Source: an uncultured Bacteroidales bacterium (lineage in GTDB: Bacteria > Bacteroidota > Bacteroidia > Bacteroidales > P3). Taken from it: DNA of 64,000 nucleotides. The stretch's first letter is position 1; each line of letters opens with the position of its first letter. This document shows positions 57,770 through 64,000 of this stretch, in pieces. A model generated the notes under the pieces. It saw nothing but the letters and a program-made list of their open reading frames with translations. It ran no database searches and was not told where the DNA came from. Both the position numbers and the translations under genes were made by a program. The DNA is taken from contig CASEWE010000002.1 in the NCBI GenBank assembly GCA_949291555.1, forward strand, positions 62,001-126,000, in the 5' to 3' direction.

Positions 57770-59700
57770 AACACGATTTTTTTCGTTACAACCGTTTCTC
57801 CCGCCTGAACCTTCAGCACATAAACGCCTTTTTCCCAGCTTTCTACGGGTATTTCGAAACTGCGTGCTCCTTCCGCCGGCCAGGAATCCCGGCAAGACCA
57901 AAGGCGGTTCCCGCGCAAATCGAACACTTCCAGGAACGCCTCTCCTGCAAAAGGAAGCCGGACGTTCAAGGTGCAAGGGTCGCGGCAAGGGTTCGGGCAG
58001 GCTTCCACTTCCAATCCGGGCCCGGGACGTTCCAAGCCGCCGTTCCCGGCCTCTTCCGAGGGCATGGCCGGCAAAAAGGCCGACTGCAGGATTTCACCCG
58101 TGAGGCCGTCTTGCACGAAGACCACCGCCGACAAGCCGTCGAAGCTCGAAAAAATCTCCGGCCCGTTGCCATCGAACGCGTATTCGAACCCGTACCGGGC
58201 CGTGCCGCAGGTTTCCATGCCTATTTCCTGCCCGTAGGCATCGGGCAGCACTTTGCGGGCCACATGGAAAAACTCGGTCTCGCCGTTGCTCTGCGGTTCA
58301 TGCCAAAGGGAATCCTCGGTAAAGACCACGTAGAGCAAGGCTTCCGGGTAAGCGGTCACGCTGGCGACTTCCACCTCCACGCGGAAGGCATTCCCCTCCC
58401 GCGACATCGAGGCCCGAAGCCCGAAGGGGGTCTTCCGGTTGGCTTCCGCTTCGACCATGCCGGGCAAGGAGGAGGGGAAACCGCTCCATTCCACCTTGCG
58501 CTTGGTTCCATTGACGAAAAGGCTCGGAATGGCGTTCACCCCGTAAAACTCGCCCCGGTACAGGCCTTCGTTTATCACGCAAGGGTCTCCCGGGGCCGGG
58601 AAATCCATCTGGTACTTCACCAAGAAAACCGTTGAATCCCCGAAAGAAGCCCGGTACATAGCGAAAGCCTCGTCGATGGCGGCATTGGCCGCAGGGCAGC
58701 TTCCGCAGGTGGAACTGGAATAAACTTCCAGAAGGGTATTCCTTTTGAAGAAACCCTGTTGGGTAACTTCCACCATGCCCTGCAAGGTATCGGAAACCGT
58801 TTCCCGCCCGTTGACCGCCTCTATCCAGGCCTCCAACCGGAACGAGCCCGGACTGGAAAGCTGCAAGCCGGCGGCTTCCGCTTTGAACCGGCAAAGCAAA
58901 AGCTCGCGTCCCTGCCCGTCTTCCCCGGCCACGGAGGTTGCCGGCTCGGCTTGGCCGGAAACGGCCCCTTGAACGATTTCCCCGCTGCCGTCCTGCAAAC
59001 GGTACCCTATCCGGTAGGAAGCGGCTTCCTCGTCGAGCACCAAGCGGGCATCGGCCGAGACCGAAAAGGTTTCACCGGGTGCGACCGTGCTGGGAACCAG
59101 CAGGGAAGAAAGCGCCACCGAGGGCTTTTCCAGGTTGGAAACTTTCACATTGTCCACATACAAGGCGTACCGGTCCAAGGAACGCTGCACGAAAGCTATG
59201 TGCACCGTCTTTCCCGCATACTTTCCCAAAGACACGGCCCGGGTTCTCCAGCTTCCGTCCTCCCCTTTCACCTGCAGGAGCGTGTCGGTGAAGGCTTCTT
59301 TCCCGGTCGAGCCGGCAGAGGCCAGTACCAGGTAGGTTTCCCTCTCCCCGGCATCGAACGAACGGGCATCGAATGCCAATACCGCATCGGAACCCTCGGG
59401 AAGGGCCACCGGCGGGGTTACCATCCACCGGTCGGCCCGGGCAGAGGGATTGGAGAACCACGAAGGCGAGACGGCTATCTTGTTATTGTCAACCACCCTT
59501 ATATTCCATGCCTCCGTGCAATAGGAGAACTGGGAGGCCGGCCGGTTGCCGTCGTTGTAGAGCACCCATCCTTGCGGAAGGGAACCGGTCTGCCCTTCCA
59601 CCGGCACTTGCTCGAAATCTTCCTCGAACCAGACCTGGGCACGGGTTCCGGCGAAACAGGCCGACAAGCACAGGCCTAATGATAAAAACAGCTTTTTCAT
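57763..59700 (-). CDS. Cleaved-adhesin (anchor J) / Omp28-like thioredoxin-fold T9SS cargo
   Basis: This encodes 645 residues with a short signal peptide (MKKLFLSLGLCLSACFAGTRA). Residues about 25-195 look like a choice-of-anchor J/cleaved adhesin domain (FEEDFEQVPVEG, GWVLYNDG, WMVTPPVAL). Residues about 310-540 match Omp28-related proteins with a thioredoxin-like CGSCP motif (about 333) and a later AIPSLFVNG. The last 80 residues (VEACPNPCRDPCTLNVRLPF ... GVYVLKVQ) are a T9SS sorting domain. It would be an extracellular protein with a possible redox-active Cys pair. Middle gene of a three-gene operon; its stop overlaps the start of the protease gene. Confidence 0.92.
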   Translation of the reverse strand: MKKLFLSLGLCLSACFAGTRAQVWFEEDFEQVPVEGQTGSLPQGWVLYNDGNRPASQFSYCTEAWNIRVVDNNKIAVSPSWFSNPSARADRWMVTPPVALPEGSDAVLAFDARSFDAGERETYLVLASAGSTGKEAFTDTLLQVKGEDGSWRTRAVSLGKYAGKTVHIAFVQRSLDRYALYVDNVKVSNLEKPSVALSSLLVPSTVAPGETFSVSADARLVLDEEAASYRIGYRLQDGSGEIVQGAVSGQAEPATSVAGEDGQGRELLLCRFKAEAAGLQLSSPGSFRLEAWIEAVNGRETVSDTLQGMVEVTQQGFFKRNTLLEVYSSSTCGSCPAANAAIDEAFAMYRASFGDSTVFLVKYQMDFPAPGDPCVINEGLYRGEFYGVNAIPSLFVNGTKRKVEWSGFPSSLPGMVEAEANRKTPFGLRASMSREGNAFRVEVEVASVTAYPEALLYVVFTEDSLWHEPQSNGETEFFHVARKVLPDAYGQEIGMETCGTARYGFEYAFDGNGPEIFSSFDGLSAVVFVQDGLTGEILQSAFLPAMPSEEAGNGGLERPGPGLEVEACPNPCRDPCTLNVRLPFAGEAFLEVFDLRGNRLWSCRDSWPAEGARSFEIPVESWEKGVYVLKVQAGETVVTKKIVLC

Positions 59701-59722
59701 GAATCCGTCTTTTTTCTTGCAG

Positions 59723-59751
59723 GAAGGCCTGCCCGGACCGGGCAGGCCTTC
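59723..59751 (-). repeat. Perfect 14-bp hairpin between T9SS cargo genes
   Basis: GAAGGCCTGCCCGG (59723-59736) and its exact complement (59738-59751) flank one base, 20 bases after the stop of the 59772 gene. On the minus strand it is followed by an A-rich, not T-rich, stretch, so it is more likely an attenuating or stabilising hairpin than a full terminator. Confidence 0.55.
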
Positions 59752-59771
59752 TTCCTTTCAAGGCAGCCTGC

Positions 59772-62423
59772 CTACCGCTCGATGACGACTTTCTTCACCG
59801 CCCGCTCGCCTTGGCAATCTTCAACCACCATGAGGTAAAGGCCTTGTCCGTACGCGCCCGCGTCTATCGAGACGTGGGTTCCTGCCGCCTCCATGGACAG
59901 GACTTCCCGGCCCGAGATGTCGTAAAGGAGCACGCGGCGCATGCCTTGGGCGGAAACCACGTTCAGCTTGCCGCGGGCCGGGTTGGGGTAAACTTCGAAG
60001 AATGCTTCCGGCCGGGATTCGTTCCCCGCGAAAGGAACCCCGATTTTCAAGGCATCGATCATGATGATGGGGGCCCCGACTTCCCCGAGGGTATGGAACG
60101 CGAAATGGCCGATCATGTCTTCCTGCGGCGTGAAGGTGTATTGCAGGATGCGGTAATCCACGTTGCGGATGTCGGAAAGGCGGGCCACCTGTTCCACTTT
60201 CGAAGCCGTGTCGTAGGAAGCCAATATCCACGCTTCCAGATTGGTCTTGGCCGGGCTTTCGGCTTCAATCCGGTAGGCAAAGGAAATGTCGTAAGACTCG
60301 CCCTTCTTGAACGCCAGGCATCGGCCTATGGCCCAGTCGTCGGGCGCCACGTACTTCTCGTTGTCTTCCGCATCGGCCATGAAACCCACGCCATTGTAGG
60401 CAAAAGCCGTGTCGGTAGTATAATCCACGGCGGCCATGTAGCCGTAGTAGCCCGTCCGGAGAACCTTCCATTCGTCTTCGAAGTTCAGCAAGATTCCGTA
60501 TTCCTCGAAATCATCGGTGAACGGCAGTTCCAGCACTTCGGAATTTTCGGTGGTGGTCACCAGGGAATTGTTCGACAAGGCGCTGTCGCGAGGATGGGAA
60601 ATCTCCCCTTCCACCCGGTATTTCCCGTAGCCGGAAAAGTCGGCCTTGGTCTCGAACGTGTACGTGCAGGAGGCGTTCACGCCGATTTCTTCCCGGATGG
60701 TGTCGCGGATCCATTCCCCGTTGCCCACCTTGTAGGCGACCGCCACGTCAGAAACGGCTTCGACCGAGGTGTTGCGGATCACGAAGCTCACCGGTTCGGC
60801 CTCGGTAAGGTTGCAATCGTAGGGAAGCACGATTTCCTGAAGTTCCAAATCGACCGGCACTTCGCTTTCGGTGTAGCGCAAAGTGAAGTCGTCGATGAAA
60901 ATCATCCACTCATCGGTCGACTCCTGAACCAGGCTGTCGCTGTAGAACACAAGGCCCAAGTAATAGGCGCCGGCTTCCTCGATCCGGAAGGCCTCGCTGC
61001 TGAAGAGCGAATAAGCCGCTTTTTCGTTCGAAACCAAGTCTTCGGTCTTTTCCAGGACGGTATCGAACAATACCGTATGGGCATGGTTGAGCAAATCCTG
61101 CTGGTCTTTGCCGCAGACCACCCGGAAGCGGAGCTCCTGGTTGGGCCATTCGGCCGGCAATTTCCTGAAGCCGTAGAAAAGGTCGATGCTGTAGTCTTTC
61201 CCTTCTTCCAGCAGCACGCAGCGGGTGGCCGCGTACAAGTCCGAACCGTTGTTGGCCGCGCCTGTGGCGGAAAACGGGGCATAAACGCCGCAAGTAAGGT
61301 AGTTGGTGCCGGCATGGGCGAACTTGGAGTTCATCCCGATGCTGAACGGGGGCATGGTGTAATTATCGGGACGGTAGCTGGTGTACCAGTAGTTGAAGGC
61401 CTCGTCTTCGGGATCGTCCTGCTCGAAGCCGGTAGTCATGGGCAGCTGGAAGGAATTCTGCTTGTAGAAGGAAGTCACCAAGGTATCGTTCCGCGGGTAG
61501 GGGTCGCCTTCCACGCCGAGGAACGCGCGGATGTAGACCGCGTTCCAGCCGCTGTTGCGGTATTGGGAAAAAGGCAGGTTATCAGGGAAGGTGTACTCGT
61601 ACGTCTGGCCCGGCTGGATAATGGCATCCACATGCCCTTTCACAATCGGCGACAAGATGTAATTCCCGCCCTCTTCGCCTATCCCTTGCGACTGGCAGTA
61701 AACATCGAAATCGCTGATGGGCGTGGATCCGAGGTTGGCAATGTAGACGGTTACCGGCTGGTCGGCAATGTCGCAAGGCTCGCTCACGCCGTCGAACACG
61801 CGGATCTCTTCGATGCCGGCTTCTACCGGGAACTGCACGATTCTCGGGCCTTGGATGTTGTCGAGCGCAAGGTTGATGGTGTTGTCGATATCCGGCAATT
61901 CGGCCCGGTACAAATGCCGGAATGCCACGTAGATGGTGTCGCCCACGAACTCTTTCAGGGAGAAGGCGCGGTTTTCATGGTCGCGCGTCTCGTCCGAGCC
62001 GTCGAACAGCACCGTGTCGACCCGCACCGTGAAGTCTTCCAAGGAAGAACTTTTGCGCGAAACCCACACTTCCAAGTAGTTGGATGCGCCCTTGTACGAA
62101 CCCACCCAGTATTTGAGGCTGTCGGTTTCTTTTTCCACGTAGAGCGCAGGGGTTACCAGCCAATTGTCGGGCTGGTAGGTGGTGCCGATAAGCCAGATGT
62201 AGGAATTGGCCGACATGGTGTTGTCGACCCCGTCGACCGAAACGGTATAGACCGCCCCGTCTCCGTCCGCATCGATTTGCGACCAGCCGTAAGGGGGAAA
62301 GGTCTGGGCGGTCTCCTTGTTGAAGTTTTCATAGAGATAACCCTCTTCTTGTGCCTGTCCTGCAAAGGGAAGCAGCAGGGAAAATGCCGCCAAAAGGCGA
62401 AAAACCATTGTCCGTGTTCTCAT
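59772..62423 (-). CDS. Anchor-J adhesin-like T9SS cargo protein
   Basis: This encodes 883 residues from the ATG at 62423; ATGs at 62447 and 62450 are alternatives, and the longer frame to 62612 lies upstream of the promoter box. A signal peptide (MRTRTMVFRLLAAFSLLLPFAGQAQ, first part) precedes a choice-of-anchor J domain at about 25-200 (YLYENFNKE, PYGWSQIDADGDG, DNWLVTPALYV). Further beta domains follow with CARDB-like phrases (DQPVTVYIANLGSTPISDF, VDLELQEIVLPYDC). Repeats of the anchor domain appear near 330-520 and 640-780. The last 75 residues (FEVYPNPARGKLNVVSA ... GLYLMVV) are a T9SS sorting domain. It resembles gingipain/hemagglutinin adhesin modules. First gene of the operon. Confidence 0.92.
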   Translation of the reverse strand: MRTRTMVFRLLAAFSLLLPFAGQAQEEGYLYENFNKETAQTFPPYGWSQIDADGDGAVYTVSVDGVDNTMSANSYIWLIGTTYQPDNWLVTPALYVEKETDSLKYWVGSYKGASNYLEVWVSRKSSSLEDFTVRVDTVLFDGSDETRDHENRAFSLKEFVGDTIYVAFRHLYRAELPDIDNTINLALDNIQGPRIVQFPVEAGIEEIRVFDGVSEPCDIADQPVTVYIANLGSTPISDFDVYCQSQGIGEEGGNYILSPIVKGHVDAIIQPGQTYEYTFPDNLPFSQYRNSGWNAVYIRAFLGVEGDPYPRNDTLVTSFYKQNSFQLPMTTGFEQDDPEDEAFNYWYTSYRPDNYTMPPFSIGMNSKFAHAGTNYLTCGVYAPFSATGAANNGSDLYAATRCVLLEEGKDYSIDLFYGFRKLPAEWPNQELRFRVVCGKDQQDLLNHAHTVLFDTVLEKTEDLVSNEKAAYSLFSSEAFRIEEAGAYYLGLVFYSDSLVQESTDEWMIFIDDFTLRYTESEVPVDLELQEIVLPYDCNLTEAEPVSFVIRNTSVEAVSDVAVAYKVGNGEWIRDTIREEIGVNASCTYTFETKADFSGYGKYRVEGEISHPRDSALSNNSLVTTTENSEVLELPFTDDFEEYGILLNFEDEWKVLRTGYYGYMAAVDYTTDTAFAYNGVGFMADAEDNEKYVAPDDWAIGRCLAFKKGESYDISFAYRIEAESPAKTNLEAWILASYDTASKVEQVARLSDIRNVDYRILQYTFTPQEDMIGHFAFHTLGEVGAPIIMIDALKIGVPFAGNESRPEAFFEVYPNPARGKLNVVSAQGMRRVLLYDISGREVLSMEAAGTHVSIDAGAYGQGLYLMVVEDCQGERAVKKVVIER

Positions 62424-63005
62424 CGCTTGTCTGTTTTTGTTCTGCATCATGCTTGGTGGCCGCCCGGCTTGCGGAGAAACGCCGGCCCCTAGAAAACCGG
62501 CGGAAATTCCGGGCCGAGGCGCCGGAACAAAATTAAGCACGGGCGACCCGGCGCGCCGCTTCTTGCAAAGAAAGAATGATTCACCTAAGAGGTGTCGGAT
62601 GCATCGTAGCATTCACATGCCGGCAACTATTTGCTGGACAGGTAAAAAAGCAATCTTTCAACCGCAGAAAATCGTAACCTTTCCGATTTTGCCCAAGGAA
62701 GTTCCCGGCCTTGCCGGGCAAGGAACGGCCCGCCGGAGGGCTTTTCTGTCCCCGAAAGGCCGGATGGCTTCCCTCCCGCCTCGCTGCAAACCTGCCCTTG
62801 TGAAGAATGGATGGTTTTCCTTGTATTGGTTTTGTGTTGTTTAACTTCGGGCCTGTGAAAAAAACGGCGGAGCGGGGAACAGCCCGGGGAAGCAGAAAAG
62901 CCGGAAACCGGACTGCCGCAGGCGCGGAATCCCTCCGGAAAGCCGGACGGGCCAGGGATCCGGCCCGCGCCTGTCCCGCATGGGCAATCGGGCCGGGTCC
63001 CGCGT
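62424..63005. other. Intergenic region between T9SS operon and ClC gene
   Basis: About 580 bases without a convincing gene. It holds the minus-strand -7 box at 62528-62535 and an inverted repeat CCTTGCC-G-GGCAAGG at 62709-62723. Short GC-rich open frames here are not supported by any motif. Confidence 0.5.
62528..62535 (-). promoter_or_regulatory. -7 promoter box of the T9SS cargo operon
   Basis: On the minus strand TAATTTTG matches TAnnTTTG, about 105 bases before the ATG at 62423. The nearest TTTG lies 30 bases upstream, longer than the usual spacing. Confidence 0.5.
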
Positions 63006-63037
63006 TTTGCCAATCTCGATATTTACCTCTATATTTG
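63006..63037 (+). promoter_or_regulatory. Promoter of the ClC channel gene
   Basis: TTTG (63006-63009), a 20-base spacer and TATATTTG (63030-63037) match the Bacteroidota pattern fully. Confidence 0.7.
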
Positions 63038-63093
63038 CCGGTTTCTCAAAAAGAATGCATCTATCTTCCAGCACCGGAAACCGGAAAGGAGCC

Positions 63094-64000
63094 ATGACCG
63101 AAAAATTGCGCCACTACCATCGCCTCTGGCTGAGGAACTTTGAAGACTGGCGGGTTAAACACCTGACAGACAGGAACTTCATTGTCCTTCTCAGCATCGT
63201 GGTGGGCTTTCTCAGCGGCACGGCGGCCGTACTGCTGAAGAACATGATTTTCTACTTCAGCGAGTGGATTCTCAACTGGCGTTCGGCCGAAGAGGAAAAT
63301 TACCTGTTCCTGCTCTTGCCCATGGCCGGGGTAACGATTTCCTTCCTGTTGGTGAAATACGTCTTCAAAGACCCCATAAGCCACGGGGTAAGCCGGGTCT
63401 TGTACGCTTTCAGCAAGGCCCGGGCCCGCATCAAGCGCAGCAAGATGTATTCTTCCTTGGTTGCCTGTACCGTGACCATCGGCTTCGGCGGTTCGGTCGG
63501 GCCGGAAGCGCCCGTGGTGCTCACCGGGGCGGCCATCGGCTCGAACGTGGGAAGGACGTTCAACCTCGGTTTCCGCGAATTGGTCCTGCTCACCGCCGGC
63601 GGCTCGGCCGGTGCCATTGCCGGCATCTTCAGCGCCCCTCTGGCCGGGCTGGTCTTCACGCTCGAAGTCCTGATGATCGACCTCACCATGACCTCGCTCA
63701 TCCCGATTCTGGTCGCTTCGGTAACCGGGGCGGTAACATCGGCTTTCATGCTGGGGCGTTCGGCCGTGTTCCATTTCGACGTGGCTTCCGGCTTCCTTTT
63801 GCAAAACCTGCCCTATTACTTGCTCTTAGGCCTCCTCGGCGGGTTCGTTTCCTGCTACTTCCTCTATGCCAACGAAAAGATAGGGCAATTCTTTTCGCGC
63901 ATTGAAAAAGACTGGAAGCGGGTGGCGCTCGGAGGGCTTTCGCTGAGCGTCCTGGTGTTCCTCCTTCCCCCGCTCTACGGAGAGGGTTTCAATTTCATGA
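63094..64000 (+). CDS. ClC-type voltage-gated chloride channel/antiporter, 3' end outside window
   Basis: The frame is open to the right edge (302 codons from the ATG at 63094; ATG at 63055 is an alternative with a very short leader). Membrane segments alternate with ClC landmarks: FGGSVGPEAPVVLTGAA (selectivity-filter region), GGSAGAIAGIFSAPLAGLVF and FTLEVLMIDL. The first filter motif, usually GSGIP, is replaced by DPISHGV. No C-terminal part is visible, so a CBS domain cannot be assessed. It would move chloride, with or without proton exchange, across the inner membrane. Confidence 0.9.
   Translation, partial: MTEKLRHYHRLWLRNFEDWRVKHLTDRNFIVLLSIVVGFLSGTAAVLLKNMIFYFSEWILNWRSAEEENYLFLLLPMAGVTISFLLVKYVFKDPISHGVSRVLYAFSKARARIKRSKMYSSLVACTVTIGFGGSVGPEAPVVLTGAAIGSNVGRTFNLGFRELVLLTAGGSAGAIAGIFSAPLAGLVFTLEVLMIDLTMTSLIPILVASVTGAVTSAFMLGRSAVFHFDVASGFLLQNLPYYLLLGLLGGFVSCYFLYANEKIGQFFSRIEKDWKRVALGGLSLSVLVFLLPPLYGEGFNFM

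Overview
The window looks like a chromosomal segment of a GC-rich member of the Bacteroidota, probably order Bacteroidales. Four things point there. Promoters read TAnnTTTG, several with a TTTG box 19-20 bases upstream, which is the Bacteroidota sigma-factor pattern. Several secreted proteins end in the beta-rich C-terminal sorting domain of the type IX secretion system (T9SS). Proteins resembling the Bacteroidota families DUF6057 and Omp28 are present, as is a TPR protein with a membrane segment and a LuxR-like C-terminus. There are no tRNA, rRNA, CRISPR or insertion-sequence genes that I can recognise.

Layout. (1) About 1-35.2 kb is one minus-strand block of secreted genes. In transcription order these are two formylglycine-generating-enzyme-fold (FGE/SUMF1-like) proteins (35136-33211 and 33055-31400), an 8,549-residue modular protein (31173-5524), a 979-residue T9SS cargo with cohesin-like and dockerin-like segments (5503-2564), and a further secreted protein that runs off the left edge (2259-1). 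A good promoter precedes the first gene; the last two have their own -7 boxes. (2) 35.5-37.1 kb holds a ten-unit 23-bp tandem array directly in front of an AAA-type ATPase of the DUF4143 kind. (3) 37.2-45.3 kb holds two DUF6057-like membrane proteins, a PD40 (TolB-like propeller) lipoprotein with a CxxCH motif, and two small envelope proteins. (4) 45.4-55.4 kb is mostly housekeeping: a UvrD/PcrA helicase, upp, a CNNM/CorC-like protein, mutS2 and a TPR sensor-regulator. (5) 55.8-62.4 kb is a minus-strand operon of three T9SS cargo proteins: an anchor-J adhesin, an Omp28-like thioredoxin-fold protein and a subtilisin-like protease. (6) The right edge carries the start of a ClC-type chloride channel gene.

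The most unusual region is the first block. The giant protein has exact 63-bp repeats after its signal peptide, hundreds of Cys-containing Ig/PKD-like strands, three copies of a lectin-like insertion module, a tandem super-repeat of about 1,550-1,565 residues and a six-copy C-terminal module, yet no T9SS sorting domain. Its last residues are read from DNA that also carries the promoter of the next gene, so its 3' end looks rearranged. Together with the FGE-fold and cohesin/dockerin-like proteins, this reads as a possible multi-protein cell-surface assembly; that is inference.

A second theme is low-complexity insertion. The helicase, MutS2, the CNNM-like protein and both DUF6057-like proteins carry Gly/Pro/Ser/Ala-rich or Lys/Arg-rich inserts, which suggests a lineage habit of expanding linkers.

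Most long open frames on the plus strand opposite the giant gene are mirror artefacts of its GC-rich codons and were left out. Start codons were moved downstream where the longest frame would begin inside a promoter box or upstream of an obvious signal peptide.
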